Part shown: piece after piece, positions 25,296-36,221 of the stretch
How positions within the stretch are numbered: the first letter of the stretch is position 1
How the letters are laid out: every line of letters starts with the position of its first letter
Assembly (NCBI GenBank): GCA_963691655.1
Contig: OY829326.1
Location: 58,645,776-58,709,775 of the forward strand
Direction: 5' to 3'
DNA from: Toxonevra muliebris
Taxonomy: Eukaryota; Arthropoda; Insecta; Diptera; Pallopteridae
Length of the DNA stretch: 64,000 nucleotides
The notes under the pieces: generated by a model
Seen by the model: only the letters and a program-made list of their open reading frames with translations
Database searches by the model: none
Told to the model about the DNA's origin: nothing
Made by a program: the position numbers and the translations under genes

Positions 25296-25929
25296 ACTTC
25301 AATCATATATGTAGTACTTCTATATTGGCAGTACACACAAGGTACATTCCCCAACATTAGAGTGAGAAAACCGATAAACGAATGTCAAACATGTCAAATA
25401 ATTTTTTTCCATCTTTTTGAGTTTAGTTTATGTGAAATTTATTTTGAATTTGTTTTGCTAAATTCAATAAAATTGTTTTGAATTTAATAAATTAAAAGAG
25501 GAAAATGTCCGAAAGTAGCTTTTTCTTGTGTAAAACAAAAACAAATTCAATTAATTTATTTTGCATACGGAAATATGTTCATAACTGCGATACAAAATAA
25601 TTAAATGCGACAAAAATGGGCAACAAAATGTTAAGGAATATTTTTATTTGTTCAGCGCTCTTCACTTCTGAGGACTATTAACAAATAGAAGAAACTAGAC
25701 ATTTATGTTTATAAAAATAGTTAAATTCCTTTCGGACCATATTCTTCTGTTTTCATTTCGCCCCTGGAAAGATTTGACAATTGTTTGTTTGTATAGTTTA
25801 CAAATATACCCATCTACCAACACAAATAAACAATTTCGATATAGGCTGTCTCTCTTTGATTACGGAATTCAAATTCATTGTGAAGGTAGGTTACTGCCAA
25901 TATAGAAGTATTACATATATGACTTCAAT
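25296..25929. mobile_element. Nested 618-bp TIR element with 8-bp target duplication
   Basis: The element spans 25304-25921. The TIR begins CATATATGTAGTACTTCTAT and continues ATTGGCAGTA; the reverse complement of the right end differs at one base in 30. It is flanked by the perfect 8-bp duplication ACTTCAAT (25296-25303 and 25922-25929). An 8-bp duplication fits hAT or P superfamilies, and the CATATATG start is not a classic hAT end. No transposase is present; the 66-codon open frame inside has no known domain. It is inserted in, and so younger than, the surrounding hAT-like element. Confidence 0.85.
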
Positions 25930-26235
25930 ACTGTACTTCAAAATTGTCATACATTGAAATATTGCAATATGGACTGAAATGTTTTGAATTATTGTGCAGT
26001 AGCATTTTGAAATATATTATTGATTGCTGTAAAATATTGTAAAATGATCCATAATTTTAAATATTGTAAAGCAATATTTAAGTTTTTAAATAAATATTTT
26101 CCAAAAGTATCGAGTATCCGATACCAAGTAAAATACTTATGTTATAGCATCGAGTAAAAAAAGTACTTCAATTGAATGAAAAGTATCGAGTTTTTAATTA
26201 TATTTACTTGTATCGAATCATCACTATTGGGGATA

Positions 26236-27767
26236 AGGGGCCGTTCACATATTACGTAACGCGCGAAGCGGGAGGGGGGTTGAACGATTTGTTACGAAGT
26301 GTTACATTTATACGATCAAATACAGATGAGTTGAAAACTACACTAATTTATAAAATTAAATTTGTTCATATAAATTTGATGAGCGGTGGCTTTTTTATGG
26401 ATTTTCTCCCGCCATATTTGAAAATCAAGGTTGAAATTTTTTGTATATATCAGTTTTTGAGATATTGTAATTTTTTTAATTTTTTCAAAGATTTTCAGAA
26501 ACATATTTACGCATGTTAGAAATAAATAAAATAATAAAAAGAGTTCAATAGGAAATGAATAAAAATAAAACGAAATATAATTGCCTCGTAGCTAAGACTT
26601 CTATTATTTCCAGGAAAATTAATTATGTTGGAAAATCTGTGCTCTTGAGAAATTTTTTTTGTGTGGATTATCGAAGACGCCTTTCTTGATATTTGCTGTA
26701 GAAAGCTGCGAGAAAGGTTCTCAAATAGGAGAATACTTGGTGAATGGTACTAAGTTTAATGTGCGTGCAACGCTGGAAGAACTATTAAATGTTGTCTTTG
26801 CCCACTGTGATTTTCTCCCTTTCTGACCAATTTTTTCTTCTATAATAGTGATTACTCTGGTTTTTTCATTGACAACTCGAGGTCTCTCACTAAGCAATGG
26901 CTACAACTATTTCTAGCATATTCAAATCATGTGAAAAAAATTAAAAAAAGTAGAGAACGTAGTGCAAGCGATTAAACTCAATCAATCCCTCATTCCATGT
27001 ATGTGCTTCTTCTAATAATATGTAACAGACTTAAAGAACGTGTATGTGTAGTCATCACAACAACAGTGTATACAGAGACGGGCAATTTCCCGTTTCGGAA
27101 TCCGCCACAATTCCTCATCAGTGATCTTAGTGACAGTCCTTAATCTTTCAATATCTTATATAAGCTACTAATATTTAAAATCATAACCAAGAATTTCAGA
27201 TTTGATTCCAAATATCTTCACTGAATAGAGATATTGAAAGAAAACTACCACTACCGTTCTGTATACTTATTTGTTGTTGTTGTGTTTGTTTCCTTACTAC
27301 TAGTCCGCATAATAGTTTGTTATTTCAAAGTTTAGTACATGAGAAAGAGTGTGTGTGTGTGTTGAATCAGGCCATATTCAATTAATTTGTTATGTTTTTT
27401 GTAGACTATGAAAAATTAAATCTAGTTGTTAATTTTCAAAGTCTTGACTACTGTTCCATGTATGAGCTTCATTTAATAATGTGTGACTGACTTATTTTGA
27501 CGATATCTTCAATCGCTTAGCCAATTAAAAATCTAATTATGTAGCTCTAAACTAGATTTCTAAAGTGTAAAAAAGTCAAAATTTAAGAAAACTGCAACAT
27601 CTCAAAAACTCTTCCATAAAAAAATTTTAACCTTGATTTTAGAATTCAGCGTGGAAAAATCTGTAGGTTTTGTAGGAGAGGCGTTTTGTTGCGTTGCGTT
27701 ACGACCAGGGGCAACGGATCAAAATTGGTAAGAAGAAATTGTGTTACGTAATATGTGAAAGGCCCCT
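26236..27767. mobile_element. 1.53-kb TIR element with AGGGGCC...ATTACGTAAC ends
   Basis: The left end reads AGGGGCCGTTCACATATTAC then GTAACGC. The reverse complement of the right end reads AGGGGCCTTTCACATATTAC then GTAACAC. They differ at two bases in 27. TA precedes the left end and CA follows the right end, so a TA target with one change is possible, but the superfamily is unsettled. I recognise no transposase in the interior. The neighbouring hAT-like element inserted one base outside its left end. Confidence 0.8.
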
Positions 27768-28071
27768 CAGCTGGCGTGACCTTTTATTCTCCATTTGGAT
27801 TTGGCTATCCCCTGTTTTCCATGATTTTCTACTATTCCTCCTTTTTAAAAAATTTCATTTCATTCCATTTCATTTCGATTTATTTTATTTCGTTTCATTT
27901 TGTTTCATATCGTTCCATTCCATGTTGATTGATGACATTAAAGCGAAGCCGTGAAATTTAAGTGAAATATTAGAAATGAAAAAACTGCAAAAGACAAATG
28001 TGTTTTTTCAGTGAAGATTTAAAAAAAAAAAAATTTTAATTTATTAAAATACCATGTGACTATTCGAATTT

Positions 28072-28185
28072 ACGTTGTACAAAATGCAATGCAACCTTCT
28101 GCATTACCAAGAGTGGAGATTACGTCATTAAAAGACATCTCGATTTCAAGTAACACAAATATGCTTTTAGTGCCGCGATTGAAAG
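28072..28185 (+). pseudogene. Possible BED-type zinc finger fragment
   Basis: In one frame this reads CTKCNATFCITKSGDYVIKR, then HLDFK, a stop, and H. A C-x2-C followed by a VIKRHL helix and a second His fits a BED-like zinc finger, found in hAT transposases and their domesticated relatives. The TAA between the two His codons and the lack of any flanking transposase make this a relic at best. The call rests on one short motif. Confidence 0.35.
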
Positions 28186-28199
28186 CAAAGTATTGACCA

Positions 28200-29040
28200 A
28201 TTATTTCAGTCGGTGTGTATTAATTTTTTGTTTTTTATTCCCCTTTTCCCCCGCATTTTGTCTCCTATTGGCTCGCCTCTCTTATGTGTTGATTAATATT
28301 AAAACCAAAAATGTTTTTCCACTTCTTTCTTTTCGCTTTTCCATTTGTCTGAGTATGTGCTGGCAGACCTTGCACCTGTCAGTTTATTTAATTTTATGGA
28401 AGTCGATTGACCTCGTGAATTGATTGACCCCTCCCCCATTCATTTTGTCTACAATATTCCAAGCAAATATTTTGCTACTTTTTGCTCTATTCTTAACTCA
28501 TTTTTCTAGAATGAGCTTGTATTCTTTAACAGATTTTGGAACTAATAATTAAAGTAGTCACTGACTTTCGTGACAATTGCTGTGCTTTTTCAATAACATT
28601 TACTACCCACAGTCCATACAATTTCCTTTTTGTTTGTTAATTTTGTTATGCAACCACTTCTTAGAACTCTTTAAGGATATCAAGTGTGTTGATGGCAGCA
28701 TAATTATTTAAAAACCTTAAGCCTCATGTCTATTATTACCGCGTCGATGATACTTGTTGCCTTTTTACATAGACATTGAGTATCTGATTTTTACCCCAAC
28801 TACATCTTCATTAACTCCCTTTGACTTCTAGAGCCGGTCGAGAGCTTTTTTAACTTTTTCCCCCTACAAATGAAAAAGTACTTTTCAAATTAATAATCTT
28901 ACGACTTTGGAAAGGTTTAGCATTAATATTTCAGTATAAATGGGTTTTATTCTCTAAAGGTTATAATTTTTTCCTGGCCAGAGCTTTCTTTTTATATCAC
29001 CATTCGATTTCTATTTAAATCCTCATGTACGTATTAAGTG
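28200..29040. other. Non-coding stretch
   Basis: I see nothing that supports a gene or mobile element. The stretch is AT-rich with a few pyrimidine-rich segments. Confidence 0.5.
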
Positions 29041-29049
29041 TCAACGCGT

Positions 29050-29660
29050 TGGTTGGTTGGTTGGTTTATGTGGCTGATCTACAGCAGTCCACGCGTAGAT
29101 CACAATTAGCGCTTTTGCTCCTAACAATAGAAAGATGAATGTTGTGCTAAATCTACTGTGTGAAATTGCGGTAGTTAAGGAGCTTGTTCAGTTTGACAGC
29201 CAAGTGGTCGGTTAGGTCCAGAAAATAATTTCCTAAGGTTTTGTTTCCATGCTAAGTCTGTGCATGGAAGTTTCCTTTTCGTTTGAGTTTTCGCAATAGG
29301 CTAGTGACCTATAAGGGCCTCAGTGAGTCGGGTGATGTCTGTACGGTCCTTGGTGATAAGTTCTCTAGAGCTGCCGATATCGTATATCGGCCAGGTCGCA
29401 CGGGAGGTATTGCATGATGTGAGTGTCCTCCATCTCCTGCTAGCTAAGAAAAGATCGCTCTCAGATAAACAGGTACCAATTCCGCATGGTTTAGGTCAAG
29501 AGAGGCTCCTTTGCGTCTCATTTCCATCAATATTTCTATGGCCAAGAACCCAGATGATTTTGGGATCCGCATAAAGACTTAACGCACCGAGTTTCCCCCT
29601 TTACTGTCTGACCATCTTTGAGTCAAAATAAATATCAGCAATAGCCTTAAAGCATAATTG
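29050..29660 (-). pseudogene. LINE RNase H and C-terminal fragment (LOA/I-type), antisense
   Basis: On the minus strand from about 29650 the frame reads ADIYFDSKMVRQ (decayed FSDS.A), then LGALSLYADPKIIWVLGHRN, then IDGNE. IIWV.GHR.IDGNE is the conserved RNase H strand and His loop of LINE ORF2. Further on, TEALIGH.PIA echoes the C-terminal TGH.PIG..A block. Several stops and frame changes make it inactive. It has the same domain order as the plus-strand fragment at 13.3 kb. No RT is recognised beyond it. Confidence 0.65.
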
Positions 29661-29664
29661 GAAA

Positions 29665-32525
29665 CAAAGATCGGGGAAAAAATGCCGCACTTACCTCAAT
29701 TTTCATGAAAATCTCATAATCGCAGATCACTAAAAAAACATAAAAAATCAATACCTAGAGTCATTGAGCAGATTTATCAAAATATTTTGAAACAAAATCT
29801 TATAATTTTTGAATTTCTACTTCACTAGGATCAACGTAGTCTAACGAAAAATTTTCCTATCCAAAATATAATTTTGAAAGATATTTTATAAGAGTTATTA
29901 GAGCCGAACAATTTTTTAATAAATATTTCAAAAATGTTAGTACCATGTTTCCTCACATTCATTTTTATTTTTTTATATTAATTAATAAAAAAAAGATTTA
30001 AAAAATAAAATTATAATTTCAGTAAATTGAAATAACACAGAATTAATGAAATTTAATGAAATAAAGTGAAAGAGGCAGATGTTTCGATTTACTCACCTTA
30101 TGAGGTACACCTCATATTGAATTTCCTTTCAAAGGATACCAGAATCATACGAGTGTTTGATCTTGACCACTTTATCTTATTTTCTCAAACAAACTTGTTC
30201 ACCTGAAGCTTTTCTTTTATTAACTTAAATTTAAATCAATACAAACTCAAGTATATTTTCAGGTGCACAATGAAAATATCGTCAGTGCTGCAGTTAAATT
30301 GAAAAACATCAATATTATTTAAGCATAAATTTAATTTCTGTTACAAAAAAAAAAAAAAAAAACCAAAAATATTCCTTAATTCTTTTATCGGTTTTTGTAT
30401 TCACACCAATTCACTCGTATGCGCAATTTTATGACAGCTCCAAAAAGTATGATTTAAATATATATATATAAATTTTTTTTTTTTTGCAGAAAAAGAAAAA
30501 CATAAATGCACATTAACGTTGTTGCAGCAACCAGTAACAGCAGCAGTGTTGTTACTATTGCCATATTTTTTTGGTGTTGTTTCTTCATGTCAACAATTAT
30601 TGAATATTACAAAAGCTTTTAATACACACAGGCATAAAGCACACACACACACAGAAATATAAACACGGGCATGTTTACTTATATAGACACACAAATACAC
30701 ACACGCACAAACTTAAACACAAAAGCAATTCACATGCTACACAAACATAAAACATACAAACAGATGAACAAATGCATAAACGCCACCATTGGCAATATTA
30801 CTACATATTACATACGTACATACAAAAGCGCCGTAAAGTATGCCATACGAAATTGTTCGCAATGATATGCAATCAAGTGAATTATAATTGAGCCTCAATG
30901 ATGTTCATGCTGAGTTGCAAACGACGGGACATGAGTGTTCGTTTATGTGTTGATGTGTATGTGTGTATATGGTTTTGTAAATGTGTATGTGTGTGTGCGT
31001 ACTTGGTGCTCTGATGTCCCATAAGGACTTTCATTGTAATTGGGAAAAGGATTTACATAACCAAGGTAGTTTTTTGTTGTTGTGTTGAGCGGATTTTATG
31101 CTTTTATGCTGATGACAATGTTGTTGTACTTGTGTTGTTGTTGTTGTTGTTGCTGTTTTGCTGGCATTGTTGTTGTTGCTGCTTTTGTTGTCAACAGCAT
31201 CATCATCACCATCATCGTACTTAGTCATCGCTATCGTTGCCGATGTGATGTGTATGGTATATACATAGTTGTTGTTGATGTAGGCATATTGTCATCAGCA
31301 ACATCGTCATCATCGACAATAGTTTGTTGTAGAAGCGACAAAAACAACAGCTTAATCGTCTCATCAACAGCATGTTGTAGAAATTTGTGTTATATGTAGT
31401 GGAATATTGGTCTCAATATTTTACTCAGGCTGAGAAAAAGCAAACCATTTTGATAATAATGAGTTATATATGTATGTTCATACTACATCTAAATATATAA
31501 AGATGCAAAAATTTTATATCTATCCTAGAAAAGAGGAAAGCCATAAGCAAAAAAGTATAGAAGGTATTCATTCTTCTAGTAAATGCCACTTAAATCCACT
31601 TAATTGGCGCAAATTAATCCAAGCGAAATGATGAAAAATTACGAAAATCCTTTTCTTTCATGCAAACTTTATTGCTATTGCTTTGCTACTGGTATGTACT
31701 AGTGCTTGTTGCAATAGCAACATCTACTTGTATACATATAAGAAGCACAATTTTTTAATTTTTTTTTTTTTTAATAATAGCATTAAGCTTATACGCTGGA
31801 CATACTCATACACTCAAACTTCACTATTCATTCATTCTCTTCTTGTATTTTTTTGCTCTCTTTCTTTCCCGTTTCTTTTTTTATTTTTTGTTTAAATTGC
31901 ATTGTATTTTCTTTGTCATCATAGCTAGTGTAGCGTTAGCTACTTCACTTTAGCTGCTTGTAAAAATTTTGTTTAAATTAAGAGAGAAAAAAGTGCACTT
32001 CAGTAGTGGACACAGTATAACAGTAGTAAAGTAGTTAGCAGCAGAATAGTGCTACCTTAAGCTGTAAAGTGAACGTGAGTTCGTATCTTTGTGTGTGTGT
32101 GTGTGTGTGTGAATTTGAAACAATAGCGTAAGCATAATTGAATTTTCGATGTTGTTGATATCAAAATAAGTTGCTATATACATAGTAATGATATATTTGT
32201 ATGTACATCAGCTCGGATACTAAAAGTTAAAGGCTAAAAACTTGTGAATAAAATAGTTTAAGCATTTTCAATTATGATCAAAGAAAATAAATTTTGAAAT
32301 TTTTGTTTTTTGGCATTTTCTCACCAGAAATTAAGAAAAACAAGAATCCCACTGAGACACCTAGCTACGATCTAATAACTGATTCATGTAACATGATTGA
32401 TTTAAAATTTGTTTAGGTAAATTTGCACTTGATGTTTTATTACAAATCATCGCAATGGTCATCCAATGTAAAAGTTTGCCTCTTCGGTTTATCCTAAGAA
32501 CTGGCGACACACACATGAATGCGCA
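29665..32525. other. Non-coding stretch with trinucleotide and dinucleotide repeats
   Basis: No gene is recognised. Contents include a poly(A) run near 30345, CA-rich tracts at 30640-30720, (TTG)n at 31132-31152, ATCATC-type stretches at 31198-31320 and (GT)n at 32091-32111. The cysteine-rich 105-codon frame at 31082-31399 is a translation of the TTG/TGC repeats. Confidence 0.55.
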
Positions 32526-32529
32526 TTTA

Positions 32530-32632
32530 TTTCTTTTTAAGTGGCTGTCGAGGGTTACAATCAGGTCAGAATGACCCATTGTGACAACATATGGTTGGGC
32601 CTACAGTTTAAAACCAGTTCCGAACGGCACAC
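32530..32632 (+). repeat. Interspersed repeat C, copy 2
   Basis: The sequence CTTTTTAAGTGGCTGTCGAG, then ATGACCCATTGTGACAACAT, then GGGCCTACAGTTTA and CCGAACGGCAC matches the copies at 25.1 and 46.9 kb. The right part (AGTTCCGAACGGC) extends the match to the 46.9 kb copy. Confidence 0.75.
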
Positions 32633-32933
32633 GGCACGATCCCATACAACGCCGGGACAAATTTGGAAGGAGCGCTCTGATGCTGATGAATATTCGTATG
32701 CTATCATGGGTCGATAAACCCAAATCTGAAGTCAGTTTTCATTAGTCTGTTTAGGTTTCGCCACAAACTTAGCTTAAAGTTAAAATTTTCGTCATATTTG
32801 AAAACTATAAAGGAAAAATGGCTATTAGACTTTTCAGAAAGTAAAACAATTTCAATTGAACTCTTCTAATATTGGGATAAAAGTGATATTAATGAATGCT
32901 ACTTCTGAATTTTTACTTTTAGTCATTTTTCAG

Positions 32934-32978
32934 CATGATTGCATACTGCATGATTGCATACTGCATGATTGCATACTT
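32934..32978 (+). repeat. 15-bp tandem repeat, three units
   Basis: CATGATTGCATACTG occurs three times head to tail. The last unit ends in T instead of G. Confidence 0.95.
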
Positions 32979-33069
32979 TTAGGGTTAACAAAAAAAATTC
33001 TAATTCCAGTTGAAAAAATCATATTCAGACTTATTTTTAAATTAAATTATTCCCCAAAAGCGGAAGAAG

Positions 33070-33126
33070 TTTTAGAAGGCACCTTTATCTATTGCATATT
33101 CCGATAGATAAAGGTGCTTTCTAAAA
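33070..33126. repeat. Near-perfect palindrome (23-bp arms, 11-bp loop)
   Basis: The left arm TTTTAGAAGGCACCTTTATC then TAT (33070-33092) faces its reverse complement at 33104-33126 with one mismatch. The 11-base spacer is TGCATATTCCG. The GGCACCTTTA core recurs inverted near 33713. It could be a fold-back element or the junction of two TIR ends. Confidence 0.85.
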
Positions 33127-33879
33127 TTGAGGAAAAATCCAGGAACATATTTTCACATATTTCTTTGATTTTCTCAGCCAAAATTCGTCAATTTTCATGT
33201 TTTCGTATTTTCAAAAATTCTTAACTTTTAAAACAATACAGAATTTGTAGCTTTTCAAATATTTATTAAAAAATAACATCAAAAATTTCCTTGATATATT
33301 ATGAATACAAAACTGGAACTTTCGGTAGGATATCATTAAAAACTTATTTTTCAAATGTATTTTACTTAACAAAAATTAAAAAAAATCGGAATTTGTGGTC
33401 CGAATTTTGGGAGTTCTGAGAAACCATTTTTGAATCTGAAGATACTATTTGATTCCAAAACCTGTTTTCCCTTTATGTTCGTCGAGATGAGCAGAAATAT
33501 TTCTGTGTTGTTACTTTTCAATTTCACATCTTGAATTTCTATGATATTTATCGTGATTCAAAAATGCTCCTTTACATGAATAGTTTTCTGAGTCCCTGCA
33601 TCTATGAGACAAAGTTCCTAGAAATTTTGGTTGTGATTGGCCATTAGCGAGCGTTTACCGTATTTTTAAAAGATTTGGCGGTGAGTTTGCCGAATTTTCA
33701 GGTAAAGGTGCCTGCCGTTGCATAGAGAATTTATTCATAAACATCACCAGTGGAACCTGGCGCTTTCAAATTAACCTACCACAACTTCCAACGCTTTGAA
33801 ATTAAATATGTGCCCTTTAAATATCCCAGAATTGAATCCAATTACAATTTTTTGAGCTAACGTGAAGAGAAAGGTTTAA

Positions 33880-34870
33880 AGCAATGAATATTGACCAAAA
33901 AAATTAAGATTGCTTAATTGAGAAAGAATTAAGAGACAGTGGTAACTGGAAAGGAACAACACTTCTTAATACGATCAACAAAATAAAAGCTACAATATTG
34001 TTGGGCAGACTACAAAAAAATCGAAAAGGCTATACACGACGAACAAGCATGTTTTCGCCCTCACAGAAGTTGCGTCGATCAATCTAATGCGCTTCGGATA
34101 TTTATTAAACAATCCATCGAATGGCGTTCACCGTTATACATGCTGTTCATTAACTTTAAGGAAGCCTTTAAATCAATTAAGCGTAGCGCAATATGGAGAT
34201 CTTTACAAAGAAAGTTAATCTCTCTGAGTCTCATTCGAAATATTAAAGCGATGTACGAGAACTCTGAGCTAGCGGTACTACACAATGGCAACACTAGCAG
34301 GCCATTCACCACCAACGCAGGATGCCACTTTCACCCCTTCTCTTCGTAATATTACTAGACGAAGTTATGGCAAACGTGCTCCGAAAGAAGCGGCATAAAA
34401 TGGAGTCCTACCCGCCAACTCAAAGACTTTGACTTCGCAGACGATATATGTCTGTACTTGGACAAGCTCAGCGACATGCAAGCGAAAACTAATCATCTGA
34501 TCAGAGCAGCACGTAACGTAGGCCTAGAAACCAACATCAAGAAGTTCAAAGTCACGAGAATTAACAACGTCAGCCAGGAACACATCACAACCGAAGGCCA
34601 GCTTGTTGACAACGTAGACAAATTCTACTATCTAGGCAACATAATGACCACAGACGATGGAGCAGTAGAATATATCAACGACAGACTCAACAAAGAAGGA
34701 GAGGAAGATTACAGCCGAAATGGAGAAGAAATAATGAAAAAGGAATCAAGAGCAATCAACTCTCACATATGGTAACGAAACCTGGTTAATATCAGGCAAT
34801 ATGACAAAGAAACTACAAGTTTTCATTAACAATTCTCTTATTCTTTTCAATTGTAAACATGTAGTTCCAT
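33880..34870 (+). pseudogene. RTE-like LINE, degenerate reverse transcriptase
   Basis: Near 33940 the frame reads NWKGTTLLNTINKIKATILL (decayed NWR.I.LL). Across 34060-34350 it reads RSCVDQSNALRIFIKQSIEW, YMLFINFKEAFKSIKRSAIW (motif A, with the FVDFEKAFDS Asp changed to Asn) and VLHNGNTSRPF. PQGC is lost. Near 34430 it reads QLKDFDFADDICLY, keeping the ADD catalytic pair. From 34458 come LGNIMTTDDGA and, near 34760, YGNETWLISGNMTKKLQVFI. The order matches RTE-like LINEs. Several frameshifts break it. It stops just before a TTAA-flanked MITE. Confidence 0.8.
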
Positions 34871-34875
34871 ATACA

Positions 34876-35005
34876 TTAACCCATTAAGGACGAGCGTAAA
34901 CCAAAGTAGATAGATCAAGAAAGTAACTTGAGAAAAAAATTGTTTTCGAACCTGGCTCAGGAACGGCTCAGCGACAAGGTGCACTGCTAGGAATTACTGG
35001 GTTAA
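34876..35005 (+). mobile_element. TTAA-flanked MITE, 130 bp, family D copy 1
   Basis: TTAA lies at 34876-34879 and 35002-35005. The interior begins CCCATTAAGGACGAGCG and continues AAACCAAAGTA, GGAACGGCTCAGCGACA and GGTGCA. The same sequence in reverse complement lies at 51420-51558. The TIRs are imperfect (CCC..TAA....AGC pattern). There is no coding. Having two copies at unrelated sites, each with TTAA edges (one base changed at one edge of the other copy), supports a real element. Confidence 0.8.
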
Positions 35006-35313
35006 AGTCATTATATACATGACTAATTCGTTCAAACTCTCTTATCTGCTCATGCTAATACCAAGTGCCAACATGCCACCGATGGAATTTCCCAAAAATT
35101 TACATCAGCATATCAAAAACTTAAAATGAGTCACTTCTGCACTCGACACTTTACACATTGTTGTTTACTTCAGTATAAAATTTTTCAATTTTTATGTACC
35201 AAAAATGCAGCCAAGGGTTTTTAAAATTTTTTATTTTCTCTTTTCAATGCACTTTCGTCGCTCATTGCACATCTACTATATTATATTATATTACTTTACA
35301 ATTTCAATTAACT

Positions 35314-35742
35314 TTAACCCTCTAGTTCCCAAATTTTTAACTGATTTAAAAAAAAATTGAGATTGATAAATTTAATATTATAAATCTGATCTCATAACCC
35401 TAAAAAATTTAATGGACGTGGTTTAATGAAGCCGGAAAGGTTGAATGCCTAAAAGTGTTTGTTATTGAATAAACTTTTTATCAATTTGTTTTTAAGTAAT
35501 TGAATATTTTGTATAAAAAATCCTATCAACTCACAGCTAGCTTTTTTATCTGGTAAGTATGACGGGAAGTATTTTATTTATTTTTGTTTTAATTTTATCT
35601 CAAATTAAATCAAAATAATTAATTTTCCTGTTTTTTAAAAATTTTTTGACTGTGACTGCCGCTAACGTCTGTAAAAACTATTACGGTGGTAATTACATCC
35701 GTTTTGATGAAGGCTGTCTAGAGACACGCTTGGGAACTAGAG
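35314..35742. mobile_element. TTAA-type MITE, family E copy 1 (about 425 bp)
   Basis: It starts after TTAA (35314-35317) with CCCTCTAGTTCCCAA and ends TTGGGAACTAGAG at 35742, a 13-bp inverted repeat. The final bases and right TTAA are eroded into an A-run. The interior is about 75-80% alike, by eye, to 36639-37128, including GAAGCCGGAAA, GACGGGAAGTATTTTATTT and GGCTGTCTAGAGACACGCTT. No coding. Confidence 0.85.
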
Positions 35743-36221
35743 AAAAAAAAATAAAATAAATGCAATAAAACAATATAATAAATAAAAAAAATTTTTATGT
35801 TCCGCTATTTCATTGATAAGTAAGTATATTCCATAACCATTATTGATATAGAAATTATGTGTTGCATACTTTTGGGCTTAAAGTAAATTATATAATAAAA
35901 CACACATTTATAAGCTCACACATATTATAAAACCTCCATTATAAAATTTCCTTTCGCTCCAAGTGAAGATGTAATCACATTAAAAGTTAGGCAAAAAGTT
36001 GCTAAGCGTTGAGTCTTAAAGACTATTTTAATTTTTACGGGGAATCACAAAGTATATTTTGTGGTTTTCAACACTATTTCATACAGTGCGAGTCAAAAAA
36101 TACTACATTTCCATACAATTTAAATGGAGGTGCCCTGGTACCTCAGCCACTCAAGTAAAGGTTTTTTTATCGCTCAGAGAAAAGAAAAACGAAAATAAAA
36201 AATTCTTTAGCTTCAGTACTG

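Larger units (their letters stand above)
24920..26234. mobile_element. hAT-like non-autonomous element with perfect 8-bp target duplication
   Basis: The element spans 24928-26226 (1,299 bp). The target duplication TTGGGGAT lies on both sides (24920-24927 and 26227-26234). The TIRs are TAGTGTTGATTCGATAC on the left and TAGTGATGATTCGATAC (reverse complement of the right end), 16 of 17 matching. hAT ends commonly begin YAGTG and make 8-bp duplications. Both subterminal regions (24938-25045 and 26108-26215) are packed with GTATCGA/TCGATAC words, typical of transposase-binding subterminal repeats. No transposase is visible. Inside lie a 70-bp copy of an interspersed repeat (25068-25150) and a second transposon (25304-25921). 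Confidence 0.88.

Noticed and set aside
31082..31399. Cysteine-run frame (CCCCCCCC) as a small secreted protein
   Set aside because: The cysteines come from a (TTG)n microsatellite in one frame.
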